Notes: a model not told the origin generated them from the sequence alone. 64,000 nucleotides of DNA from Cytobacillus oceanisediminis 2691 (GCF_000294775.2 NZ_CP015506.1:285501-349500); one strand, 5' to 3'; shown: positions 10,992-19,617, numbered from the stretch's first letter. Translations and numbers: made by a program.

Positions 10992-11217
10992 AGTTAAATC
11001 CACTCCTAAGCTGCCCAATATGCATATTTACTAGAATAACAAAATACATCAGCTCTATAAATTATTTATCTCTTTTATTTTCGCTTTTTTGAAAAGGGAT
11101 ACGTTAATTAAATTTGGCTGGAGATTTGAGAAGCATGAAGTTGATTTTTACCGGCCGAATTTGCGCTGGCGAGGTGAATGTAGAATGCTGATATTTTGTT
11201 AACATAAAGGTATTTAA

Positions 11218-11266
11218 TTGAGGCCTCTTATAAGTTGACTAAACTTATGGGAAGCCTTTTTTATTT
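11218..11266 (+). terminator. Isolated hairpin with T-run
   Basis: AGGC..CTTATAAGTT and AACTTATGGGAAGCCT form an imperfect long stem followed by TTTTTT. No gene precedes it on the plus strand (11025-11217 has no supported gene), so it may end a small RNA or be a relic. Confidence 0.5.
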
Positions 11267-11327
11267 CTTTAACATGGGGACATACTCTTCCAGATAAAAT
11301 TGGATGCAGAAATAAAAATTACAAGTA

Positions 11328-11356
11328 TCGACAAAAAATGGCAAGTTCTTTATAAT
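11328..11356 (+). promoter_or_regulatory. Sigma-A-type promoter upstream of the c-di-GMP riboswitch
   Basis: TCGACA at 11328-11333 and TATAAT at 11351-11356 are separated by 17 bp. Transcription would start near 11363, about 40 nt before the aptamer. Confidence 0.8.
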
Positions 11357-11404
11357 AGTATAGTAAAATATAATCGTGAAATTAGTCCTATATTTAATAA
11401 AATT

Positions 11405-11544
11405 GAAAAGGCAAACTTATCGAAAGGTAAGGACGCAAAGCTACGAGTCTAAAATCCTCCAGGGTAATGACAGTCGGGTTGCCAAGGATAATAAAGAACG
11501 TTTATTTGGCTATCCCTGTCTATTTGGGGATAGTCTTTTTTTTT
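11405..11544 (+). ncRNA. Cyclic-di-GMP-I (GEMM-I) riboswitch with terminator
   Basis: The aptamer spans about 11405-11484. It has GGCAAAC at the 5' side, a helix CTTATC/GGTAAG capped by a GAAA tetraloop, the conserved GGACGCAAAGC, a GTCTAAA turn, and the closing segment GACAGTCGGGTTGCC, whose TTGCC pairs with the 5' GGCAA. The expression platform at 11508-11544 is a strong terminator, GGCTATCCC/GGGATAGTC plus ten T. Class I aptamers bind c-di-GMP. Whether binding turns the genes on or off cannot be read by eye. The controlled genes start at 11602. Confidence 0.93.
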
Positions 11545-11601
11545 GGACACCTTTTAAATAGCTGCAAAAATGATGGAGAATACAGGCAAAGGAGATCAGC
11601 G

Positions 11602-11970
11602 ATGATAGTTGTAGATAAGAAAAAATACAAAATGGCCATTAATGAGGCCGCAAAGGAAGTTCATGTACAGGTTCATGGGTTAATGAGAGAGGAGGATGCG
11701 GAAGGTTATATGATAGATTTACAGGATACGATTAGTAAGGTATCAAGGCAAAGTTATACATTTGTTGTAGACGGGACCCATCAAACCCCTGTCCCATCAA
11801 AGGTGGTTCCACAGCTTGAACAGACAATGCAATTTTATTCTTCATTGGGATTTAAGGATATTCTTGTAGTAAAACCGTCATCTAAAATTGCGCAGGTGCA
11901 AATCAGGAATGCACTTGAGAGAATTGAGTTCTCAGGTACGTTTGTTGATAAAGTGCCTCATGGCATCTAA
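11602..11970 (+). CDS. STAS-like small protein, first gene behind the c-di-GMP riboswitch
   Basis: This is a 122-residue soluble protein. Alternating strands and helices (VHVQVHGLM, YTFVVDGTHQ, FKDILVVKPSS) suggest a STAS/SpoIIAA-like fold, but no phosphorylatable motif is certain. The frame is open from 11467 across the riboswitch terminator. The ATG at 11602 after AAAGGAGATCAGCG is the real start. It is followed by acetyltransferase and chemoreceptor genes in the same orientation. By context it may be a regulator or scaffold in a c-di-GMP-controlled response. Function unproven. Confidence 0.7.
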   Translation: MIVVDKKKYKMAINEAAKEVHVQVHGLMREEDAEGYMIDLQDTISKVSRQSYTFVVDGTHQTPVPSKVVPQLEQTMQFYSSLGFKDILVVKPSSKIAQVQIRNALERIEFSGTFVDKVPHGI

Positions 11971-12025
11971 TGTTCGTGACAATGATTAGGGGATCATTAT
12001 TTTACATTTGAAAGGGAGTAAAGAA

Positions 12026-12736
12026 GTGCAAACAACACTAGAGCTATATACATACGAAATTATAAAGAAGGATCAGCCAGAATTAATTGTGAAAGCAGCT
12101 GATTGTCTGGCTCGAACATTCATAGGAGTGGAGGTTGCAGGGAAATGGGTTCAGGAGCCAATGGTAGGACAATTGAATATAGGCTATGAGGATTTCTATC
12201 AATTTACCAAGGATTATTTAGACTCTACGATTGAACAGGGATATTGCGCAGTTGCAAAGGATGCTAATCATAAAGTTGTCGGTGTACTTGCGGGAGATAC
12301 AAATGCACCTGAGATAATCGGAGAAGACATATTTGAAGGTTCTTTTTATGATATGAATGTAATTCTCCGTGTTTTGGAAGATGTAGATAAACGTTTTATG
12401 GAAGATTATAAAAAACAGAATGGACATGAAATCAAGGATGGAGAACTATTACACCTTTTCATGTTAGGCGTAATAGCTGAACATAATCGTCATGAAATTA
12501 TTCAGCAGCTAGGAAATAGATTAATCGCAAAAGCATCATCCCAAGGATTAAAGGCTGTTTTAGGTGAAGCAACCAACCCTAAATCAATACGGGTCATGGA
12601 AAAATATCATAATATGAAAAAATATAAAGATACTGAAGGAAATTATATTGTCCATAAATATCAGGATAATAATAAGCTGAGTGGTATTCCTGCAAATGTA
12701 GCAGATGGAACATATATCCTAATAAAAGAGCTTTAA
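12026..12736 (+). CDS. GNAT-like acetyltransferase
   Basis: This is a 236-residue protein with a GNAT-like layout. Central strands carry the segment CAVAKDANHKVVGVLAGD (residues about 75-92). A later helix region HEIIQQLGNRLIAKASSQG fits the acetyl-CoA pyrophosphate-binding helix, followed by KSIRVMEKYHNMKKY, typical of motif B. The GTG at 12026, preceded by AAAGGGAG, is preferred over a TTG at 12008. It lies 55 bp after the STAS-like gene and 51 bp before the chemoreceptor gene. The substrate is unknown. Confidence 0.7.
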   Translation: MQTTLELYTYEIIKKDQPELIVKAADCLARTFIGVEVAGKWVQEPMVGQLNIGYEDFYQFTKDYLDSTIEQGYCAVAKDANHKVVGVLAGDTNAPEIIGEDIFEGSFYDMNVILRVLEDVDKRFMEDYKKQNGHEIKDGELLHLFMLGVIAEHNRHEIIQQLGNRLIAKASSQGLKAVLGEATNPKSIRVMEKYHNMKKYKDTEGNYIVHKYQDNNKLSGIPANVADGTYILIKEL

Positions 12737-12787
12737 ATTACATATAAAGTCTAATTTAATTAAATAGATGTTAGGGGATTTATTATA

Positions 12788-13987
12788 ATGGAAGCGATTA
12801 TGCTAGGCATCAATATTATTTTAATGGGAGTATCGGTGTTTTTTGCCTATCGATACTTTTCATTAAAACACCATCTCCATATTCATAAGGAAATAATAAA
12901 TGGAATGGAAGAATTATCAGCAGGTAAAATTGCAGCGAAGGTTGATGAACGAAGCTCTAAACATGCTGTATTTAATGGGCTAATCGACTATTTCGGCCTT
13001 GTAAGGGAAAAGTTTTTTTCCTATTCAAAAGATGTTCATGAAAAAGGTGAAAATCTTACTGAAGTCGGTGAATATGCTTCTGAAAAAGCGGATATTGTTA
13101 GAGCGGCAATTGATGAGGTAGGCAGAGGGTTGACGAAACAATTGGCAGCAACAGAAGAAAGTGCTGCATCTATGGAGGAAATGACACAGGCTATCGAAGA
13201 TCTATCCGTGAGATCCCTTCAGATTTCAGAACAATCGAATACTACCTTAGAACTGACGCAGGAAGGAAACGAGAAGCTAAAGGATTCCTTAGATAAAATG
13301 AATCAGTTTAATCAAACGGTAAATATAACATTTGATGCCATAAATAAACTCGGAGAAAAATCTCATGAAATCGGCACGATTGTAAAAGTGATTACAGGGA
13401 TTTCAGAACAAATTAATTTATTGGCATTGAATGCGGCCATAGAAGCGGCCCGTGCGGGAGAGCATGGCAAAGGATTTGCAGTCGTTGCTGATGAGGTTCG
13501 AAAATTGGCCGAACAATCACGGCAGTCTTCCTCTGAAGTATCAAACATTGTAAAGAATATACAGGAGGAAACTGGGATAGTCGTGAACTCCATGCAGCAG
13601 GGAACAGAGGAATTGAAAGATACAAATACCACCCTTGTAGAAGTTGGGTCCATGTTCAAACAAATTCTGGCTACTACAAAAATTATTGCTGAAAATAATG
13701 AAAACTCTTCTGCGAGTACACAGGAATTATCTTCTGCTTCGCAGCAGATCATGGCAACAATTGTTGAGATTGCCTCAATCTCACGGGAATCTGTTGAAAT
13801 GTTTGAGGAGCTAATCGAAATTAGTGATGATGAACTGACTGCAATGCAAAAACTTGTCCAGGTAGCAAAGAATCTTGTAGAGCTAACAGATGATGTAAAC
13901 AAGTTAATATTTGTATGGAATCATGGTGCTGAAACAGAGGCAGCTCATGGTCAAATTGCTGATAAAAAGCTCAGTGCAGCAGTATAA
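12788..13987 (+). CDS. Methyl-accepting chemotaxis protein without a sensory domain
   Basis: This is a 399-residue chemoreceptor. The only hydrophobic segment is at the extreme N-terminus (residues 4-23). There is no extracellular ligand domain and no obvious HAMP. Residues about 75-380 form the long helical signalling hairpin, with the highly conserved tip [16 protein letters not shown] followed by [17 protein letters not shown]. Such a receptor would sense a cytoplasmic or membrane signal and control CheA. It is the third gene behind the c-di-GMP riboswitch, linking the second messenger to motility. SD is AGGGGA. Confidence 0.9.
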   Translation: MEAIMLGINIILMGVSVFFAYRYFSLKHHLHIHKEIINGMEELSAGKIAAKVDERSSKHAVFNGLIDYFGLVREKFFSYSKDVHEKGENLTEVGEYASEKADIVRAAIDEVGRGLTKQLAATEESAASMEEMTQAIEDLSVRSLQISEQSNTTLELTQEGNEKLKDSLDKMNQFNQTVNITFDAINKLGEKSHEIGTIVKVITGISEQINLLALNAAIEAARAGEHGKGFAVVADEVRKLAEQSRQSSSEVSNIVKNIQEETGIVVNSMQQGTEELKDTNTTLVEVGSMFKQILATTKIIAENNENSSASTQELSSASQQIMATIVEIASISRESVEMFEELIEISDDELTAMQKLVQVAKNLVELTDDVNKLIFVWNHGAETEAAHGQIADKKLSAAV

Positions 13988-14009
13988 AGATCGTTGCTTT
14001 GCTGGCTGA

Positions 14010-14207
14010 TTAATATAAAGGTGCTTCTTTCAGGTAAATGCAGCCTATGGGAAGCTTCCCTTTGATGCCCGAATTAGTCCTTATAAAAGAAAGGATCAAT
14101 AAATATTACAGTATCCTTCTGTTTAATAGGGAATATTTTTATGGCAGCAAGGTTGCCAAAAGGCTTAATTAGGCACTGATTTGTCCACCTGTGTGGACTT
14201 TTTTATT
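14010..14207 (+). promoter_or_regulatory. Leader with terminator between the chemoreceptor and decarboxylase genes
   Basis: A 269-bp gap precedes the decarboxylase gene. It ends in the terminator GTCCAC-CTGT-GTGGAC plus T6 (14183-14204), about 50 bp before the start codon. Upstream, GGTAA near 14033 can pair with TTGCC near 14152, closing a domain that resembles the outline of a GEMM aptamer (GATGCC...AGTCCTT, then ATGGCAGCAAGGTTGCC). The GAAA tetraloop and the GCAAAGC core are missing, so an aptamer is not established. Confidence 0.4.
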
Positions 14208-14256
14208 GGATCTTTAGATAAAACTGCTTCAAGAAAAAGCATCCAGGAGGTACAGG

Positions 14257-15906
14257 ATGAAGGAAATACAAAAGTTATTTCCCAGTATGGATGGGAATGA
14301 ACTCCAAAGAGAGGAATTATTGTCTTACTTTAAGACGATCTTAACGAAAATAGATGAGTTAAAGGATCCCAACAAACTAACACTGGGAATAATGCCCGAG
14401 TACTCAGAGGATTACTATAATCGTATCATTGAAAAGGCCGATGTTCCGAAAAAGGGTGTGCCGATAGAACAAGTGATTCAGGAGCTTCTTAAATTGGCAG
14501 AAGGACACCGCTACGTCAATCGAAATTATGTAGCCAACGCAGCGCCCCTTCCGAATATAGCCAGTATGATCGGGAACTTAGTAATGGTCCTGGTCAATGG
14601 GAACAATCTTTGGGATGTGGAAGGACCGGCTGCGGCTGCAGCAGAAATCGAAATAACCAGTATGCTATCCAAATTAATCGGATACGATGAGAGCATTAGT
14701 GCAGGGTATACAACCTGGGGAGGACAAGGCGCTGTTTTTAATTCTTTGCGACTTGCCATTGCACGGTACGCTCCGTCTTCAAATGAAAATGGTGTACCGC
14801 AAAATCTCTATTGCTTCTGTTCAGAGCTATCACACTATAGTCTGTATAAGTCTGTAGAAGCTGCAGGGATTGGCGTGAAAAATATGATTCGGATAAAAGC
14901 GAATGCTGATCATTCTATGAATCTCGACGATTTAAAAGAGAAAATGGCGCTTGTTATTGCCAAAGGCGGTGTTCCTCTTTATGTACTTGCCACAATGGGA
15001 ACGACTGATACATTTGGGGTTGATGACATTGAGGGGATTAAGCGGATATCAGAAGACTTGGAACGCACTCATGGCGTATTTCCGATCTATATCCATGCAG
15101 ATTCGGCCATGGGCGGCATGTATACCTTCTTTAACCATTACGATTTTGAAAGCAACCCTCTGAGATTTGAAGACAATGTTAGTGAGGTTTTAAGATCCTA
15201 TCAGCATAAGTTCAAACAGATAAAGCTTGCAGATAGTATGGTCTTTGATTTCCATAAGCTTGGACAAACCCCATATATCACAAGTTTATTTTTAATTAAA
15301 AACAGAGAATATCTTAAGTATGTAGACTTAGATGCAGCGGAAACGCCTTATGTTGGGAATCGTGGGTATGGCAGCTATCATACAGGCTTCACACTGGAAT
15401 GCTCGCGGATGGGAAGTGCTTTGGCGATTTATGCATCGTTATTAGCATTTGGAATGGAAGGCTATCAAGAGCTTTTGGCCAATTATATCCGTGTCAATAT
15501 TGCATTTAGAGAGATGTTAACAAGAGAAGTTTCGAATGTGGCAGTAACGAATGAAATTTCTCCTATTACAACATTCCGCTTTTACCCTGAAAAGACTGAA
15601 TGGGATAATGAATTGAACGGACATTTACCTGTGGAAGAAATAATGGAAATTAATCAATTTAATGACGAGTTTGCAGAGGTAATTGGTGCTGAACGAGATA
15701 CTGTCTTTTTTGGAAATACGAAAAAGCAGAGACTTGTGGAAGCGGCAGACTCAAACAAGCAGCTGCCGGTGTACGCACATAAATTCTTCTCGATCTCTCC
15801 CTACTCTACGATAGAAGAGGTCGACCGTTATGTCGGATTCTTAAAAGAACACTTGGAGATGTTCCTGAAAATGAGAAATCACAAGTATAGTATTATAGGT
15901 TCCTAA
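14257..15906 (+). CDS. Pyridoxal-phosphate-dependent group II amino acid decarboxylase-like protein
   Basis: This is a 549-residue fold-type I PLP enzyme. The segment TTWGGQGAVFNSLRLA near residue 152 and IHADSAMGGMY near residue 280 (Asp binding the PLP nitrogen) are typical. The likely Schiff-base lysine is in DFHKLGQTPY near residue 332. Relatives decarboxylate glutamate, tyrosine, tryptophan or cysteine sulfinate, and the substrate cannot be read here. SD CAGGAGG precedes the ATG. It lies downstream of the riboswitch operon but behind its own terminator-bearing leader, so it may be separately controlled. Confidence 0.85.
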   Translation: MKEIQKLFPSMDGNELQREELLSYFKTILTKIDELKDPNKLTLGIMPEYSEDYYNRIIEKADVPKKGVPIEQVIQELLKLAEGHRYVNRNYVANAAPLPNIASMIGNLVMVLVNGNNLWDVEGPAAAAAEIEITSMLSKLIGYDESISAGYTTWGGQGAVFNSLRLAIARYAPSSNENGVPQNLYCFCSELSHYSLYKSVEAAGIGVKNMIRIKANADHSMNLDDLKEKMALVIAKGGVPLYVLATMGTTDTFGVDDIEGIKRISEDLERTHGVFPIYIHADSAMGGMYTFFNHYDFESNPLRFEDNVSEVLRSYQHKFKQIKLADSMVFDFHKLGQTPYITSLFLIKNREYLKYVDLDAAETPYVGNRGYGSYHTGFTLECSRMGSALAIYASLLAFGMEGYQELLANYIRVNIAFREMLTREVSNVAVTNEISPITTFRFYPEKTEWDNELNGHLPVEEIMEINQFNDEFAEVIGAERDTVFFGNTKKQRLVEAADSNKQLPVYAHKFFSISPYSTIEEVDRYVGFLKEHLEMFLKMRNHKYSIIGS

Positions 15907-15941
15907 TGAAGTAAATCCAGCAATTGGCTTGAAAATATTAA

Positions 15942-15978
15942 TGGAGGCTTCCCATAAACTGATTGTGGGAAGCTTCTT
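15942..15978. terminator. Bidirectional terminator after the decarboxylase gene
   Basis: AGGCTTCCCATAA and TTGTGGGAAGCTT form a long stem with a T-rich tail, between convergent genes. Confidence 0.75.
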
Positions 15979-15997
15979 CTTTGTTTAATAGTAATGG

Positions 15998-16294
15998 CTA
16001 CGGAATTCTTCTGCCAGTTTCTCCATGTATTCCCCTGGATAGCAGCCGATCCGATTCATCTAAGAATTGCACGGATTGTCGCGTTGTTTCTTCGTTTTGC
16101 AGCAATACAGATTTATACGCCTCTGTCACCTGCTGAAGCTGCCTATTTAAAGCATTCAATTTATTGATGAAATCAAGGACATTATTCTCCCCAATAGTGG
16201 ATGGAAGGGATGGCTGGAGTCCGTTAGCGGAGGTTTGAAGGTTGGTGAGTGCCTGTTCTATATCACTTATCCTTAGCTTAATCTCGGTATCCAT
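15998..16294 (-). CDS. DUF5344/YwqI-like helical LXG partner
   Basis: This is a 98-residue, entirely helical protein with no signal peptide, starting MDTEIKLRISDIEQALTNLQ. Size and pattern match DUF5344 (B. subtilis YwqI), a WXG100-like partner encoded with LXG toxins. Such proteins bind the LXG domain as targeting or chaperone factors in type VIIb secretion. The frame extends upstream to 16357, but the ATG at 16294 is preceded by TAAGGAGGT at good distance. It follows the DUF5082-like gene by 16 bp on the same strand, divergent from the LXG toxin gene. Confidence 0.78.
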   Translation of the reverse strand: MDTEIKLRISDIEQALTNLQTSANGLQPSLPSTIGENNVLDFINKLNALNRQLQQVTEAYKSVLLQNEETTRQSVQFLDESDRLLSRGIHGETGRRIP

Positions 16295-16310
16295 TCTCAG
16301 TACCTCCTTA

Positions 16311-16667
16311 TTATTTCTTCGACCTCTCCGATGCAAGCTGCGCTTCCAGGGAAGCAATCGTTTGTTTGATAGAATCGATTTCCTGCTGGATCTGCTGGAA
16401 CTTCCGGTTTATGGCTGAAAACACCTCATGAAACTGATTTGATTCAATGTCAGTGTAACTCGCAAGCATTTGTTCAAACCGGATGTCCTCAAATTCACCT
16501 GCCAGCTTTCCCTGCCAGGTGAAAGGAGAAAGATCCGGTCTTGTGACGGTATGCCGATAGTGGGTAAACTCCTGCTGTTTTCCTTGAAGCTCTCCCTTAC
16601 AGGCCAGCAGTCGCTGAAGCTCGTTTTGTTTCTTCGCCAATAAACTGTAGTAATATCCTAAAGACAT
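16311..16667 (-). CDS. DUF5082/YwqH-like helical LXG partner
   Basis: This 118-residue coiled-coil protein starts MSLGYYYSLLAKKQNELQRL and has a central W-containing turn (FTWQGKLAGEF), resembling the W-x-G turn of WXG100 proteins. It matches DUF5082 (B. subtilis YwqH). In B. subtilis ywqH-ywqI-ywqJ is an LXG toxin operon in one direction, whereas here the two partners are transcribed away from the toxin gene. AGAGGTGAT lies before the ATG. Role as a secretion partner of the LXG toxin is inferred. Confidence 0.78.
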   Translation of the reverse strand: MSLGYYYSLLAKKQNELQRLLACKGELQGKQQEFTHYRHTVTRPDLSPFTWQGKLAGEFEDIRFEQMLASYTDIESNQFHEVFSAINRKFQQIQQEIDSIKQTIASLEAQLASERSKK

Positions 16668-16951
16668 GAAAAATCACCTCTATATACTGCAATTTTCATA
16701 TTATACATCCATAAAAGAGAATCCATTTTACTATATCACAGGGAAATAATGTAATAATGATACGATTTTCTCATTTTGATTATTGTGTCGATGGGTAATT
16801 ATTACTGTATTATACAAAAGTGTAAAAATAATCCTATTCGTGATAAAATTACTCTTATTTTTGGTGTAAAGTATAAATTATGGAAAATGCTAGTGAGGGG
16901 CTCTTAGAAGTACCTCTATTGCAGTTGTCGAATGGCAGGAGGCGATTTATA

Positions 16952-18667
16952 CTGAAGGTATTAGATGCACGGGAGTTGCATAGCGGATTGAAGGAGCTTC
17001 ATTCCAGTCTGTACTCCTTAGAAGAGCAGATAAGAAACATTGCACGTGATGTAGAAGGAATCACTTCGCTTGAGGACTCCTTTCGGGGAGAGGGAGCAGC
17101 CGCTATTCAGGCTTTTTTTCGTGAATGTCATTCTCCTTTTCTCTTATTTTTTGAAGGTTTTCTTGCAGACTATCAAAATACTTTAAAAAGAATAGCTACT
17201 TCACTTCAGATGCTCGAGCCGGCAAGCAATGGATTCATCCGTCAGAGCTTTTTGGATGGAGAAGCGGCACAGGGCCTGGTAAAAACAGAATCTATCACCA
17301 CAAGCCTAACAGAAGAGACCAATGCGGTGATGCAGAAAGTTTCTGATATTGTCAGTCTGCCTCACCTGCAGGATGGGGAGTTTTCGGCACATGTAAGGAG
17401 AGCGGAACTTCACCGGAGAAATACCGTTGATGATCTTATTACCTTTGATGGCCAGCAAACACTGGCACTTGATCCAATTGAGCAGGATCTTCACCTGATG
17501 CAGTCCTACATCGATGAAATCTCCAGCCACTTTCAGAGTGGAAATCTTAGTATATCCGGCTATTCCGTCAAGCAGCTTAACACCAGCCCAATCTATGGAG
17601 AGCTTTTAGAAGGCATCAGGCATAAAGCTGGAAATTCCATGCGCTCACCGGAATTCCTTAAAGAACTGGGCATAACTGCCTTGGGACAGATTTTACCGCC
17701 TGGTGCTTATTCCATTTGGGCTATCTGGCAGAGTAACTATGAAAACAAGACCTTCCAATATCAGTTAAGATCCTTGAAATCTTTGGCAAAGCTAAACGAT
17801 AAAGAAATCAGCCCAGAGGAATTCATCTCTTTGAGCGGCAGAGAGATCCTGACTATTGAAGTCATAGATGAACACGGCATAGGCAGCCAGAACCAGGGCG
17901 GCAAGTTCCATCTGTATGATGACGGCCGGATCGTCAGGGAATACTATGCTGAAAAAGGAAAAGCTTACGAGTTCGTTGATTCCATTCCAGAAGATCGCGT
18001 GGGAGGAGTACGGGAACTTGACTCAATGGCCGATGGAACCCCGCTTGAAATTCTCGAATACCTGTCGCTGGCGGCTGTTGTCCGAAAACAAGGAACCAAG
18101 GTCATACGGAAGAGTATCAATAAGGCAGACTTTGATGCGCTTGTCAGGATATTGAAAGAGGAAAAGGGCCATGTGGTTTTGCCGGGGAAGAAGGATGGAA
18201 AGAGAATTGATAATGCTGAAAATATAAAGGACAGAACCAAATTAACTGTCGATGATATACCTACTGCAAAGAGTGGGAACTTCAATAGATTCTTCAATTC
18301 CCTAACAAGTAGTGAACTAAATGAACTTTGGAAAGATAAAAAGATTAGAAAGAAAATTGAACGTCAGCTTAGAGAGCCTGGAGGTTTACACGAGTGGCAC
18401 TTAGTTTCAAGAGCTCCGCAATTTAAGCATTGGAACATTAGTGCTGAAGAGATTAAAGATTTACGAACAGCTATATCTGATGTTAAGTTTGTCAATCCAA
18501 ACGGTGTTCATGGAGGGTTAGGTTCAACTAAAGCACATAATGAATTATTGGCAATAATAGATACATCTAACGATTATAATACATTTGTTAGACGACTTAA
18601 TAATTGGGCTAATTATAGACTTGAGGGTGGGGTTTCGTCTTTACCGGATGATCTGAGATTAAAATAG
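16952..18667 (+). CDS. LXG-domain polymorphic toxin, probably starting at CTG
   Basis: Residues about 1-200 form the helical LXG domain, which targets toxins to type VIIb secretion (LKVLDARELHSGL, then SFRGEGAAAIQAFF). A linker follows, and the last about 130 residues form a variable toxin tip with EWH, HGGLGSTKAHN and W/H/N residues that suggest, but do not prove, an HNH-type nuclease. An ATG at 16880 is in frame but has no SD and adds 24 residues unlike LXG proteins. A perfect AGGAGG at 16937-16942 lies nine bases before CTG (16952), which would give the family N-terminus MKVLDA. From about 18230 the DNA becomes more AT-rich, as expected for an exchanged toxin tip. Confidence 0.85.
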   Translation: MKVLDARELHSGLKELHSSLYSLEEQIRNIARDVEGITSLEDSFRGEGAAAIQAFFRECHSPFLLFFEGFLADYQNTLKRIATSLQMLEPASNGFIRQSFLDGEAAQGLVKTESITTSLTEETNAVMQKVSDIVSLPHLQDGEFSAHVRRAELHRRNTVDDLITFDGQQTLALDPIEQDLHLMQSYIDEISSHFQSGNLSISGYSVKQLNTSPIYGELLEGIRHKAGNSMRSPEFLKELGITALGQILPPGAYSIWAIWQSNYENKTFQYQLRSLKSLAKLNDKEISPEEFISLSGREILTIEVIDEHGIGSQNQGGKFHLYDDGRIVREYYAEKGKAYEFVDSIPEDRVGGVRELDSMADGTPLEILEYLSLAAVVRKQGTKVIRKSINKADFDALVRILKEEKGHVVLPGKKDGKRIDNAENIKDRTKLTVDDIPTAKSGNFNRFFNSLTSSELNELWKDKKIRKKIERQLREPGGLHEWHLVSRAPQFKHWNISAEEIKDLRTAISDVKFVNPNGVHGGLGSTKAHNELLAIIDTSNDYNTFVRRLNNWANYRLEGGVSSLPDDLRLK

Positions 18668-18679
18668 GAGGATACTATA

Positions 18680-19054
18680 ATGGAAAAACAAGGATGGGTT
18701 TCTATTTGGTTAGGTAATATTAAAGAAGAAGACTCTATAGAAAAGTATGTAGATTTAACCTATGATGAGGATGGTGAGTCTGTCCCATCCAAATTTTTTA
18801 TCGATTTTAATATTGATATGGATGAAACAGATGAGGATACTATAGAGAAAGTAGTTTATAAGAATAGCAGTAGTGATATTTCGACATTATTAGATGGGTG
18901 TTCGTATCAAGAAATTATTATCCCAAAAATCAAGAAAAGTATAGACCTTAAAAATTCATATAATGCCGTAATCCTGATATATAATTTTGAGTATAACAAT
19001 GAAATTACTTCAACTGATGCTTTTGACTTTATTGCCGCTACAAATTATGAGTAA
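18680..19054 (+). CDS. Imm22-like immunity protein
   Basis: This is a 124-residue acidic protein starting 12 bp after the toxin stop. The N-terminus GWVSIWLGN, followed by YVDLTYDEDGESVPSKFFIDF, resembles immunity protein 22 (DUF4284) as I remember it. Imm22 proteins are encoded directly after polymorphic toxins and neutralise the toxin domain. SD is AGGAGG. The low GC matches the toxin tip, so toxin tip and immunity gene were probably acquired together. Binding to this toxin is inferred from adjacency. Confidence 0.75.
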   Translation: MEKQGWVSIWLGNIKEEDSIEKYVDLTYDEDGESVPSKFFIDFNIDMDETDEDTIEKVVYKNSSSDISTLLDGCSYQEIIIPKIKKSIDLKNSYNAVILIYNFEYNNEITSTDAFDFIAATNYE

Positions 19055-19257
19055 AACAAAGCTTAATAAGTATTAAGAATGAAGAATAGACGAAGTTGAT
19101 GGATAAGACACAGATATTACTATTCTTTAAGTAATGCTTTATTATACGGAAAAAGAATATATTCAGTAAGGCATTGTAGGCAATCCAATAAAGAAGCATT
19201 ATTAATAAATCACCAGGTGAAGTAGTTGGGATTTCTAAAAATATAATATATTTTTTT

Positions 19258-19293
19258 GAACCTTGAATCGGCTATGCCTTTCAAGGTTTTTCG
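19258..19293 (+). terminator. Terminator after the toxin/immunity pair
   Basis: ACCTTGAA and TTCAAGGT pair across a loop and are followed by TTTT. The stretch 19055-19257 shows no supported gene or repeat. Confidence 0.6.
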
Positions 19294-19410
19294 TTTAATA
19301 TGTCCCAAACATTCCCCCTCCATATGTAATGAATTTGCCCAAGCCAAACCCATTTTCACGCATATAAAAATAGTGTAAGCCATATATAGAGGAAATGGAG
19401 GTATGAACGG

Positions 19411-19611
19411 ATGTACCCTTACAGAGGCCCCTATCAGCCGCAGGATCAGCGGTTTTTTGGATTCTTTGGTCTGCCCTTTTTAGGCGGGTTAGCAGGAGGT
19501 TTATTGGGCACTGCTTTATTCTACCCGCGTCCATATTATTGGTATCCTCCACCGCCGCCGCTTTATTACCCGCGACCTTGCTGTGGACCAGGATTTGGAT
19601 ACCCTTATTAA
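19411..19611 (+). CDS. Small Pro/Tyr/Gly-rich protein, spore-coat-like
   Basis: This is a 66-residue protein. The N-terminus MYPYRGPYQPQ is followed by one hydrophobic Gly-rich segment (GLPFLGGLAGGLLGTALF, residues about 21-38) and a tail of alternating Pro and Tyr with two Cys. Such short Tyr/Pro/Gly-rich proteins are common among Bacillus spore coat or surface proteins, but I do not recognise this one. GGAGGT nine bases before the ATG supports expression. A terminator at 19618 follows, so it is a single-gene unit. Confidence 0.65.
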   Translation: MYPYRGPYQPQDQRFFGFFGLPFLGGLAGGLLGTALFYPRPYYWYPPPPPLYYPRPCCGPGFGYPY

Positions 19612-19617
19612 TAAATA

